The translations under genes and the position numbers were made by a program. From contig NZ_CP080419.1 in assembly GCF_019457595.1 (NCBI RefSeq), positions 1,488,001 through 1,552,000 on the forward strand: a DNA stretch of 64,000 nt, given 5' to 3'. Shown piece by piece: positions 19,598 to 27,653 of this stretch. The stretch is from Shewanella psychrotolerans. Its GTDB lineage: Bacteria; Pseudomonadota; Gammaproteobacteria; Enterobacterales; Shewanellaceae. How positions within the stretch are numbered: the stretch's first letter is position 1; every line of letters starts with the position of its first letter. The notes under the pieces were generated by a model. It was not told the origin of the DNA. It did not search any database and worked only from the letters and a program-made list of their open reading frames with translations.

Positions 19598-20383
19598 TTA
19601 GCGCTTATAGGAGAACATTGTTTGCTCCTGGATCAGCCGCTGGGTGTACTCATGTTGTGGCGAGTTGAATAAGTTTTCAGTCGTCGCCTTTTCTACCATT
19701 TTTCCTTGATGAAGTACCATTATCTTGTCGCTAAAATGGCGAATAATATTCATATTGTGGGATACAAAAATATAAGAGAGTCCCATCTCTTGTTGTAGCT
19801 TCAGTAGTAGATTCAAAATCTGCGATCGTACTGAGAGGTCCAGCGCTGTTAATGCTTCATCTGCAATGATGATTTTAGGGTTAAGCATCAGTGCTCTTGC
19901 CACCGCAACACGCTGTTTCATCCCTTCGGAAATCATGTGGGGATAGAAATCGGCATGTTCGGGCAATAGTCCCACTTTTCTTAGGCGATCTATTACCTGA
20001 GCGCGACGTGCGTGTTTGTCTAAATCGGTGTTAAACCTCAGTGGTTCATCGAGCAGCTCACCGACAGTAATGCTAGGGTTCAGTGACGTATTAGGGTCTT
20101 GAAAGATCATTCTTATAAGTTTGCAGCGCTGTTTGAGGTTGCGATTTTCAAGCACTTCGCCTTCAAATCGGATCTCGCCTCCTGTGCGTTCTTCGGCGCC
20201 AACTAATATCCTTGCAAGGGTACTTTTTCCTGAGCCCGTTTCACCCACTATCGCAAGGGTTTCACCGCGGTTGAGCTCAAAAGAGATTGGCTCAAGCGCA
20301 TGGTTGTATTGGCGCTTAAAACCTTTGTAGCCAGCAAAGAAGGTTTTGCTGAGCTGATTAACTTTTAGTAAGGGGCTCGTCAT
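19598..20383 (-). CDS. sapF: Sap ABC transporter, ATP-binding protein SapF
   Basis: ATPase subunit of the SapABCDF importer-type complex, linked to antimicrobial peptide resistance in Salmonella and Haemophilus and to putrescine export for SapBCDF in E. coli. Walker A GETGSGKS is intact, Walker B is IIIADEAL and the H-loop VSHNMN. The ABC signature is degenerate (ISEGMKQR in place of LSGGQ), as known for SapF. I choose ATG 20383 (MTSPLLKVNQLSKTF), which overlaps the end of sapD by 26 bp. The frame is open to 20419. Confidence 0.92.
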   Translation of the reverse strand: MTSPLLKVNQLSKTFFAGYKGFKRQYNHALEPISFELNRGETLAIVGETGSGKSTLARILVGAEERTGGEIRFEGEVLENRNLKQRCKLIRMIFQDPNTSLNPSITVGELLDEPLRFNTDLDKHARRAQVIDRLRKVGLLPEHADFYPHMISEGMKQRVAVARALMLNPKIIIADEALTALDLSVRSQILNLLLKLQQEMGLSYIFVSHNMNIIRHFSDKIMVLHQGKMVEKATTENLFNSPQHEYTQRLIQEQTMFSYKR

Positions 20384-21371
20384 TGCATGGCTCGCTATGG
20401 TAAGGGAAGTGGCACGCAAAATAGCGGTCTTTTTGGTGACAAAGATTAGGCTGAGTGACGCAGTGCTTTTGTGCTTGAGGGCATCGAGGGCCTAGCCGAC
20501 AACCTATGGGAAGATGTTGCAGTGCAGGAGCTGACCCCGGCAGAGTATTCATCATGGTTTTATGGTGATCAGGGTTTGAGTAATCTGGAATGTTATCCAG
20601 TAGCGCCTTGGTATAGGGATGATAAGGCTGGGCGATCACATCCGCAGTTGGCCCCGACTCCATTATCTGACCGCTATACATAACCGATAACCTGTCACAC
20701 CATTGAGATAAGGTTTCAAGCTCGTGACTGATAAGCAGTATTGACACATTTTGCAGTTGATTAAGTTTACTCAACAGGCGAAATATTTGCGCCTGAGTTC
20801 GAACTTCCATGGAGTTGGTGGGTTCATCAGCGATAAGTAGTCGAGGTTGGTTTGCAACTGCGATGGCTATCATTACTTTTTGGCATTCACCGTCAGAAAG
20901 CTCCCAAGCGTAACTCGACATCACTTTTTGCGTTTCTTTAATCCCCACCTTATGCAACCATTGTTGGGCTTTGACTCGTTTGTCTTTGTTTCTTTTCCAC
21001 CATGCTATCGTTTTGTTCTCTGGCATGGCTTCTATTATTTGAACGCCGACTGCGATGGTTGGATCGAGACTGCTTATTGGGTCTTGGAAGATCATTGCCA
21101 TTTCACTTCCCATCAATGCCCGGCGCTGTTTTGAACTCATATCCATTAAGTTCTGACCATCCCACATCATGCGGTCAGCCTGTATCGTCCAATTGTGCCC
21201 TGGAATACCTAATATTGCTCGCGCGAGCAGTGAACGTCCTGAGCCTGACTCACCAACCAATCCGTGGATTTCACCGGGATTGATGGTTAAGCTGACACGC
21301 TCTAACGCCTTAACACGCCCATGAGGTGTGTCGAGTTCGATAGTGAGGTTTCTAATATCGAGTAATGGCAT
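20358..21371 (-). CDS. sapD: Sap ABC transporter, ATP-binding protein SapD, with altered Walker A
   Basis: Second ATPase of the Sap complex; in E. coli SapD is also tied to Trk potassium uptake. It is 337 aa with the oligopeptide/dipeptide ABC C-terminal extension (IGCRLGPRCPQAQKHC, a Cys-rich segment). Walker B LLIADEPTN and H-loop ISHELE are present, and the signature is ELSDGECQK, matching the unusual E. coli form. The Walker A motif reads GESGSGRS: residue 46, the phosphate-binding lysine, is encoded by CGT (Arg). The rest of the protein looks intact. Confidence 0.94.
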   Translation of the reverse strand: MPLLDIRNLTIELDTPHGRVKALERVSLTINPGEIHGLVGESGSGRSLLARAILGIPGHNWTIQADRMMWDGQNLMDMSSKQRRALMGSEMAMIFQDPISSLDPTIAVGVQIIEAMPENKTIAWWKRNKDKRVKAQQWLHKVGIKETQKVMSSYAWELSDGECQKVMIAIAVANQPRLLIADEPTNSMEVRTQAQIFRLLSKLNQLQNVSILLISHELETLSQWCDRLSVMYSGQIMESGPTADVIAQPYHPYTKALLDNIPDYSNPDHHKTMMNTLPGSAPALQHLPIGCRLGPRCPQAQKHCVTQPNLCHQKDRYFACHFPYHSEPCNDEPLTKS

Positions 21372-21383
21372 TTGTGATTCTCA

Positions 21384-22274
21384 TTAATGACGAATAGGTG
21401 ACAGTGCTGAGCGTAACCCATCACCAACTAAATTAATGGCTAAAACACTGCAAAGAATCGCCACGCCGGGAATAGATACAGTCCATGGGGAGGTGAGCAA
21501 ATTATCCATGCCTTGAGAGACCATCGCGCCCCATTCTGGACTCGGTGCTTGAGCGCCAAGATTTAAAAAGCCTAGGGCTGCAATATCGAGAATTGCCGCT
21601 GAGATGCCTAATGTGGTTTGAATGATCATCGTATCCAAAATGTTTGGTAAAATCACATACCAAAAAATTTGCAGCGGGTTAGCGCCATCTAATCTTGCCG
21701 CGGTGACGTACTCTTTTTGTAGTTCTTCATGCACGGCTTGATGGATAGCTCTTACAAACTGCGGGGTGAGGGCGATACCCACCGCCCAAAACACATTACC
21801 AAGGCCAGGACCGGTAACAGCAACCACAAGAATTGCCATTAACAATGATGGGATGGATAGTAGCGCATCGAGAAGATGGCTAAGTAAGCTCGATTTTAAT
21901 CCTTTCATCATGCCGGAGATAGAGCCAATGATGAAGCCAAAGATAAGCGCTGTCGCAACGATACCTAACGCCATGCCGAAAGTGAGATGCGCGCCATGCA
22001 GCAGCCGGCTAAAGATGTCGCGACCGAGATCATCTGTACCTAGAAAGTGTTCTACGGTACCCGCGGGGTCCCAAGAAGGCGCTAACAACAGTGCATGAGG
22101 ATCTTGGTGCTCTGGGGCATAGGGAGCGATTAACGGGCCGAAAATGGCCAACAGGATAAGCGAACATACAGCCCAAAGTCCTGCAAAGGCAAACGGGTTG
22201 TCGGTGAAAGCATTCCAAATTCGACTCAGTGGAGAAGGAATATGATCCTCTTGGTATATTTTAATTTGAGGCAT
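21384..22274 (-). CDS. sapC: Sap ABC transporter, permease SapC
   Basis: Inner-membrane permease of the DppC/OppC type, 296 aa, with an N-terminal OppC-like helix (residues about 28-50) and five further helices. The EAA-type loop facing the ATPases is AARLDGANPLQIFWYVILPN. The FLGTDDLGRDIFSRLLHGA segment is typical of this permease class. Its start overlaps the sapB stop by 14 bp, and sapD begins 12 bp after its stop, consistent with one operon. Confidence 0.93.
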   Translation of the reverse strand: MPQIKIYQEDHIPSPLSRIWNAFTDNPFAFAGLWAVCSLILLAIFGPLIAPYAPEHQDPHALLLAPSWDPAGTVEHFLGTDDLGRDIFSRLLHGAHLTFGMALGIVATALIFGFIIGSISGMMKGLKSSLLSHLLDALLSIPSLLMAILVVAVTGPGLGNVFWAVGIALTPQFVRAIHQAVHEELQKEYVTAARLDGANPLQIFWYVILPNILDTMIIQTTLGISAAILDIAALGFLNLGAQAPSPEWGAMVSQGMDNLLTSPWTVSIPGVAILCSVLAINLVGDGLRSALSPIRH

Positions 22275-23292
22275 AGAGTTCTTTCCTGCTAATGGGATTG
22301 AGTGCCGTATGCATCACTTCAATAAGTATACTCAAAAAGATGATAATCAAGGCTACTGCTAAGATACCGCCTTGGATCACGGTATAATCACGTTGATAAA
22401 TACCTGATACCAACCAGGCGCCAACACCAGGCCAGCTAAAAATAACTTCGACAACAATCGCATAGCTGGCAAAAGCCCCAAGCATTAAACCGAGATTTTT
22501 CAGTACAGGAATAAAAGCATTGGGTAAGGCGTGACGTAAAACGATGGTTGAGGTGTGCAACCCTCTGGCTTCTGCCGCCTTAATATACGTTTTTTCCATA
22601 ATCGATATCATTGCACTGCGAGTGATCCGCACCACCACGGTAAAAGGTAATACTGCTAGGGTAACGGCTGGTAAAATAATATGCAGCAGCGCATCGATAA
22701 AAGCAGACATTGCATATTGTGAATTTGACAAAAGACTATCGATCAGCAGAAAACCAGTAACCGACTTTATTTCATATAGCAGATTTATTTGCCCAGAAAT
22801 AGGTAACCAACCAAGTCTGACACCAAACCATAACGAAAGGCTCAAACCTAGCCAGAATACGGGGATTGAGTATCCCGTTAGGGTTATTGCCATTATGGTA
22901 TGTTGAGTGATTTTATTGTTACTGAGCGATGCTAATACACCTAAGGGGATCCCAAAAAATAGCGCGATAAACCCTGCGACAAAACCTAATTCAAAGCTGG
23001 CTGGCAATACTGCTGATAGTTCATCGATAACCGGATTTTGTGAGGTGAGCGAAATCCCTAAATTGCCTGATAAACGCTGCTGCATATAGGCAATAAACTG
23101 GCTTATCTGGTTACCATCGAGATGATAATCTTTGGTCATGGTGATCACATCAGTTGCACTGGGTGATTGAATTCCCGTTAAAGCAAGGGTTCTCTCGACC
23201 GGAAATTTAGTCATCGCAATAAACATAACAATGAATAAGATTAACGATGTGGCCAAAAACAGGTTTAAGCGCCTAATGAGGTACCTAATCAT
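22261..23292 (-). CDS. sapB: Sap ABC transporter, permease SapB
   Basis: Inner-membrane permease of the DppB/OppB type, 343 aa, slightly longer than E. coli SapB (321). It has an N-terminal helix (MIRYLIRRLNLFLATSLILF), a periplasmic loop and five more helices. The EAA-type motif is AAEARGLHTSTIVLRHALPN. Its ATG overlaps the sapA stop codon (TAATG), indicating translational coupling. It pairs with SapC to form the membrane channel. Confidence 0.93.
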   Translation of the reverse strand: MIRYLIRRLNLFLATSLILFIVMFIAMTKFPVERTLALTGIQSPSATDVITMTKDYHLDGNQISQFIAYMQQRLSGNLGISLTSQNPVIDELSAVLPASFELGFVAGFIALFFGIPLGVLASLSNNKITQHTIMAITLTGYSIPVFWLGLSLSLWFGVRLGWLPISGQINLLYEIKSVTGFLLIDSLLSNSQYAMSAFIDALLHIILPAVTLAVLPFTVVVRITRSAMISIMEKTYIKAAEARGLHTSTIVLRHALPNAFIPVLKNLGLMLGAFASYAIVVEVIFSWPGVGAWLVSGIYQRDYTVIQGGILAVALIIIFLSILIEVMHTALNPISRKELYASN

Positions 23293-24935
23293 TATTTAGA
23301 CTCCTCTAACACGGTGGCTTGTGGCACAACCTTGTCGGTATGGCTAAACGAAATACCACCAAAAGGAGTCAGCTTTGCTTGAGTGACCTGTTTTTGCTTT
23401 ACTACCGAACGCGTTGCATGAGCAAACGGAAGTAGGGGAACTTGCTGAGCTAGTCGTTGTTCAGCTTGTTGATAAAGCACTGCGCGTTTTTCTCGGTTAG
23501 TTGTTGATTTAGCTGCATTGAGAATCGAATCAAGTTGAGGGTCGCACCAGCGAGAGCGATTACTACTCGAATTTGCCGAAGCACAGCTTAGTATCGGGGT
23601 AAAGAAATTATCGGGATCACTGTTATCGGCGTTCCAGCCGATAAGTACAGAGTCATAACTGTGTTTACTTAGCTTGTGATTAAAAACACTCCAGTCATAA
23701 GTGACAATATTCACTTTGACACCGATATGGGCTAAATCAGCTTGGATTAGTTCAGCCGTTTTATGGGCATTGGGGTTGTATATTCGCGCAACGGGCATGG
23801 CCCATATATCGATGCTAAGGTCTTTTATACCCGCCTCTTGTAGTAACTCGCGAGCTTTTTCAGGGTCATAATCAATCAGGCTTTCGTTCAGTGAATAAGC
23901 CCAAGAGAGAGGGGGAAGTATGCCTACAGCTTCAACGGCGGTCTTTTGGTAAACTGCTCTGAGAATATTATGTTTATCAATAGCATGCGCTAACGCTCTG
24001 CGAACGCGAACATCGTTGAGTGGGATGCGCTCGGTATTAAAAGCCCAAAAAGCGACGTTAAATCCAGGTAAGGAGTCGACTTCTAAATCTTCTTTGTCGA
24101 TAACAACTTGCAGTTCTCCAGCCTTTGGAAGCGCTGAAATATTGCAATCGCCTGTAATTAGCTTAGCGAGTCGAGTGGTGCTTTTGGGAGTAATGTCAAA
24201 AACCAGTTGTTCAACGTCAGGAGTGACTCGCCAATAGTGATGATTGCGATAGTAGCGGATAAAGTCGTTTTTTACATAGTCGACCAATCTAAAAGGCCCT
24301 GTGCCAATGGCGAGCTTGTCTAACAGCTCTGGCTCACCTGATTGATATAAATTATCAGCATATTCTTGTGACAATATTACCGCAAAGCCAGTGGCGAGAT
24401 TCGATAAGAAAGAGGCATCTCTCTGCTTTAGATGAAACGCTACATGATAGTCATCGATTTTCTCAATATTGTCGATAAGATCGCTAAAGCCAATACTCTC
24501 AAAGAATGGGTAACCTGTTTTAGAAACAAAATGATAAGGGTTACTTTTGTCAATAATACGATTGAAAGAAAACAGGACATCGTCGGCATTAAAATTTCTT
24601 GATGGGGTAAAGCGAGCTGAATGATGAAATTGCACACCTTTTCTTAATTCAAAAGTATATACCGTTTCGTCTTCATTAATACTCCAAGATGTGGCAAGTG
24701 AAGGGATCATCTTGGCTGACTTAGCGTCATAATCGACTAACCCATCATAGAGTTGCTGTGAAGTTGCATCGACTGTGGTGCCCGAGGTTACTAGTTGGGG
24801 ATTGAATGACTCAGGGTTACCTTCTGAGCAATAAACTAAGCCAGAGGGTACACGGGATGGGCCACAGGCTGTCAACAGTGGGACTATGCAGCAAATTATT
24901 GAACCGAATGTGAGACGCTTTAGCCGCTCTTTCAT
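23292..24935 (-). CDS. sapA: Sap ABC transporter, solute-binding lipoprotein SapA
   Basis: Substrate-binding component of the Sap system (SBP family 5, oligopeptide type), about 547 aa. The N-terminus has a type II signal with lipobox LTAC-G near residue 25, so it is predicted to be a lipoprotein; E. coli SapA has an ordinary signal peptide. Family features include VYCSEGNPESFNPQL, TTVDATSQQLYDGLV and the C-terminal LIGWNADNSDPDNFF. I use the ATG at 24935; a TTG directly upstream (24938) is also possible. It is first gene of sapABCDF, 86 bp after pspF on the same strand. Confidence 0.92.
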   Translation of the reverse strand: MKERLKRLTFGSIICCIVPLLTACGPSRVPSGLVYCSEGNPESFNPQLVTSGTTVDATSQQLYDGLVDYDAKSAKMIPSLATSWSINEDETVYTFELRKGVQFHHSARFTPSRNFNADDVLFSFNRIIDKSNPYHFVSKTGYPFFESIGFSDLIDNIEKIDDYHVAFHLKQRDASFLSNLATGFAVILSQEYADNLYQSGEPELLDKLAIGTGPFRLVDYVKNDFIRYYRNHHYWRVTPDVEQLVFDITPKSTTRLAKLITGDCNISALPKAGELQVVIDKEDLEVDSLPGFNVAFWAFNTERIPLNDVRVRRALAHAIDKHNILRAVYQKTAVEAVGILPPLSWAYSLNESLIDYDPEKARELLQEAGIKDLSIDIWAMPVARIYNPNAHKTAELIQADLAHIGVKVNIVTYDWSVFNHKLSKHSYDSVLIGWNADNSDPDNFFTPILSCASANSSSNRSRWCDPQLDSILNAAKSTTNREKRAVLYQQAEQRLAQQVPLLPFAHATRSVVKQKQVTQAKLTPFGGISFSHTDKVVPQATVLEESK

Positions 24936-24988
24936 CAATAGATGTAATCGTTGTTTGAATGAAGAGGGTTATTTTAACAGCGCTATAG

Positions 24989-25019
24989 AGCTAGGAGCAA
25001 ACATCATCTGCCCCTAGCT
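24989..25019 (-). other. Hairpin between pspF and sapA
   Basis: AGCTAGGGGCA pairs with TGCTCCTAGCT (11 bp, one G-T) over a 9-nt loop. No T-run follows on the minus strand, so it may be a processing site or attenuator rather than a strong terminator between the two genes. Confidence 0.45.
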
Positions 25020-25023
25020 GAAT

Positions 25024-26097
25024 TTATTTATCTAATAAATTGTATTTTTTCAAAATACCCCGTAATTGATGATAGCTAAGGCCAAGCAGTTCCGCGGTCT
25101 TCTTCTGATTGTATTGACCCGCTTCGAGGGCCTTTTTCAACAAGATCACCTCCTGGTTTTCGCAATGCTCTTTAAAATCCAAGGGGAAACTAATATCGTT
25201 ACTACTGGTTGAATTTAGCGTAGGAGCGCAAGTTTCTGCCGTTGCTATTGGTGCTGAAACTGTGTCTTCGACTTGGATTTGACGCGACTTGGTTTTCACT
25301 CTTTGGCTCGGGCGATAGGGAGATGCAAACGGGTCAATGACAATGCTGTCTATGGCGGTGTGAAGATCGGTATTGCGATAAACACTGCGCTCCACCACGT
25401 TTTTTAGCTCACGAATATTACCAGGCCAATTGTATTCCATTAACTGCTCAACAGCATTGGGGGTGAATCCGTCAAACAGTTCATGTTTCAGCTGTCTCGC
25501 CATGCCGATGGCAAAATATTCTGCTAGCGGCATAATATCTTCGCGGCGATGTCTCAGGGGCGGTAGGGTGATCACATCAAAGGCCAATCGGTCTAATAGA
25601 TCGGCTCTAAATTCACCGGCATCGGCTAACGAGGGCAGATCTTCATTGGCGGCACAGACTAAGCGCACATCTGTCTGTACGGTTTTGCTACCGCCAACGC
25701 GTTCAAATTCGCCATATTCAATTACTCGCAGTAGCTTTTCTTGAATAAGGCCGGAAGTATTGGCAAGTTCATCTAAAAATAGCGTACCACCATCGGCGCG
25801 CTCAAAACGTCCTTCATGTTTTTTGTTTGCCCCAGTAAAGGCGCCTGCGTCATGGCCGAAGAGTTCACTTTCAAGTAAATTTTCACTTAATGATGAACAG
25901 TTTAGCTTGATAAAGCTTTGATCCCAGCGTTTGGAAAGGTAATGCAAACGCTCAGCAATCAATTCTTTGCCAGTACCACGCTCACCAATAATGAGCACGG
26001 GCTTTGACAAAGGCGCTATTTTTGAAACATGCTCTAAGACTTCTAATAGCGCGTTAGATTGGCCGATTAGGTTATCTTGTTTAAATTGATTAGCCAC
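25024..26097 (-). CDS. pspF: Psp operon transcriptional activator PspF
   Basis: Sigma-54-dependent AAA+ enhancer-binding protein that activates pspABC and is held inactive by PspA. The AAA+ core has Walker A GERGTGKE, the sigma-54 contact loop GAFTGA and Walker B GGTLFLDELA. It has no N-terminal receiver domain, as expected for PspF. The C-terminal helix-turn-helix is KKTAELLGLSYHQLRGILKKY. The start codon is GTG at 26097. At 357 aa it exceeds E. coli PspF (325) through a Ser/Thr/Pro-rich linker between AAA+ and HTH. It diverges from pspA, the usual arrangement. Confidence 0.94.
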   Translation of the reverse strand: MANQFKQDNLIGQSNALLEVLEHVSKIAPLSKPVLIIGERGTGKELIAERLHYLSKRWDQSFIKLNCSSLSENLLESELFGHDAGAFTGANKKHEGRFERADGGTLFLDELANTSGLIQEKLLRVIEYGEFERVGGSKTVQTDVRLVCAANEDLPSLADAGEFRADLLDRLAFDVITLPPLRHRREDIMPLAEYFAIGMARQLKHELFDGFTPNAVEQLMEYNWPGNIRELKNVVERSVYRNTDLHTAIDSIVIDPFASPYRPSQRVKTKSRQIQVEDTVSAPIATAETCAPTLNSTSSNDISFPLDFKEHCENQEVILLKKALEAGQYNQKKTAELLGLSYHQLRGILKKYNLLDK

Positions 26098-26217
26098 AGT
26101 AATTTTTAGTCTTTCACGCTAATTATTGGTGAAAATAATAATATGTGTCTTGTGTATCAAAATAAAGAAAAAGTTAAAATAATGTTTAAGTTACTGTATA
26201 TTAATGGTTTGTAATAG

Positions 26218-26234
26218 TTGGCACGCGAAATGTA
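26218..26234 (+). promoter_or_regulatory. Sigma-54 promoter of the psp operon
   Basis: TTGGCACG at 26218-26225 is a perfect -24 box. Four bases later ATGTA (26230-26234) stands for the -12 TTGCA, with GT in place of GC. Distance to the pspA ATG is about 40 bp. The divergent pspF supplies the expected activator, whose binding sites should lie at about 26100-26200. Confidence 0.75.
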
Positions 26235-26275
26235 TTGAACTTAGCGAAACCAACGTTAATTTAGAGGACAGTATT

Positions 26276-26959
26276 ATGGGAATTTTCTCTCGCTTCGCAG
26301 ATATCATTAACTCGAATATCAGCGCATTACTCGACAAGGCAGAAGATCCTGAAAAAATGGTTCGCCTGATTATCCAAGAGATGGAAGACACTTTAGTTGA
26401 AGTACGTTCAACCTCTGCCAAAGTACTGGCAGAGAAGAAGGAGATCCTTCGCCGTATCGCTAAAGTTCAAGAGCAAGTACAAGATTGGCAAAGTAAAGCG
26501 GAGCTGGCTTTATCAAAAGATCGTGAAGATTTGGCCAAAGCGGCGCTGCTTGAAAAGCAGAAAGCAAGCGAACTGGCTGCTACCCTTGAACATGAACTTG
26601 TTGTAGTTGAAGAGCAGATCGCTCGATTGAAAGAGGAAGTTAACCTTCTTCAGGAAAAGTTAGCCGATGCTAAAGCTCGTCAGAAGACGATTATCATGCG
26701 CAAGCAGACTGCTTCTTCTCGTCTAGAAGTTAAGCGTCAGCTAGATTCAAGTAAAATTGACAGCGCCATGAGTAAGTTTGAGCAGTATGAGCGTCGTGTC
26801 GAAGGCTTAGAATCGCAAGTGGAAGCCTATGACTTAGGTAACCAGAAAACACTTAATGATGAGTTTGCAGCTTTGGAAGCTGAAGATTCAGTTGCTGCTG
26901 AGCTTGAAGCCCTTAAAGCTAAAGTCAAAGCGAGTAACGCGAAAAAGCAAACTAAATAA
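26276..26959 (+). CDS. pspA: Phage shock protein A
   Basis: Peripheral inner-membrane coiled-coil protein of the ESCRT-III-like PspA/Vipp1 family that stabilises stressed membranes and inhibits PspF. It starts MGIFSRFADIINSNISALLDKAEDPEKM, the family hallmark with amphipathic helix, and continues as long charged helices throughout. The ATG at 26276 with AGAGGA upstream gives 227 aa (E. coli 222). The frame is open back to 26204, but that would run through the promoter. Confidence 0.96.
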   Translation: MGIFSRFADIINSNISALLDKAEDPEKMVRLIIQEMEDTLVEVRSTSAKVLAEKKEILRRIAKVQEQVQDWQSKAELALSKDREDLAKAALLEKQKASELAATLEHELVVVEEQIARLKEEVNLLQEKLADAKARQKTIIMRKQTASSRLEVKRQLDSSKIDSAMSKFEQYERRVEGLESQVEAYDLGNQKTLNDEFAALEAEDSVAAELEALKAKVKASNAKKQTK

Positions 26960-26979
26960 CAACGATTCCGAGGTGAGTT

Positions 26980-27219
26980 ATGGATATGGACGTATTAATA
27001 GCCCCAATTATTGTCTTTATGATAGTGGTGGCGCCCATCTGGCTAATTCTACATTATCGTAGTAAGCGCCAAGTGAGCCAGGGACTCACTGAAGAAGAGT
27101 TTAATCAACTCAATGAGTTAATCGGTAAAGCTGACAAGATGGCTCAACGCATTGAAACATTGGAAGCGATTTTGGATAGCGAGGCCCCGCAATGGAGGAA
27201 TCGAGATGAGCGAATCTAG
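26980..27219 (+). CDS. pspB: Phage shock protein B
   Basis: A 79-aa inner-membrane protein that, with PspC, senses envelope stress and recruits PspA. It has one N-terminal transmembrane helix (residues about 6-26, VLIAPIIVFMIVVAPIWLIL) and a cytoplasmic coiled coil with TEEEFNQLNEL and IETLEAILD. It lies 20 bp after pspA and its 3' end overlaps pspC by 14 bp. Confidence 0.94.
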   Translation: MDMDVLIAPIIVFMIVVAPIWLILHYRSKRQVSQGLTEEEFNQLNELIGKADKMAQRIETLEAILDSEAPQWRNRDERI

Positions 27220-27601
27220 TGGACGAACTTTATATCGAATCCCTGAATCGGGAAAAATAGCGGGAGTATGTGCAGGGATTGCTGATTACTTCAACTTTGA
27301 AACCTGGTTAGTTAGAGTGGTGGCCGCGTCAATATTCTTGCTTGGGGGATCGGGGATCATCTTCATCATCTATGTGTTATTGTGGATGATATTAGATATC
27401 AAACCTGGCAGCGCAAAGAACAAGCAACAGCATAAAGAGATAGAAGTGAAGAAAAAGGTTTGGCAAGCAGGAGAGCCTGCCAAAGCGGCATTAAGGGATG
27501 TGAGTGTTCAATTTAAAAATTTAGAGATCAGATTGCAAAATCTTGAACGTCATGTCACATCCGATAGCTTCGAGCTTAAAAGAGAGATCAATAATCTTTA
27601 A
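27206..27601 (+). CDS. pspC: Phage shock protein C
   Basis: Inner-membrane PspC-domain protein, 131 aa, acting with PspB as the stress sensor. The PspC domain shows the motif KIAGVCAGIADYF (residues about 15-27) and a transmembrane stretch near residues 42-66. The C-terminal half is a coiled coil. I use the ATG at 27206 (MSESSGRTLYRIPES), which overlaps the pspB end. No pspD follows: ycjX comes next, as in many marine gammaproteobacteria. Confidence 0.94.
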   Translation: MSESSGRTLYRIPESGKIAGVCAGIADYFNFETWLVRVVAASIFLLGGSGIIFIIYVLLWMILDIKPGSAKNKQQHKEIEVKKKVWQAGEPAKAALRDVSVQFKNLEIRLQNLERHVTSDSFELKREINNL

Positions 27602-27653
27602 TCCTTTCAATGGGCGGCTAATACCGCCCTTTAACATATCTAAGATCTAGGTT

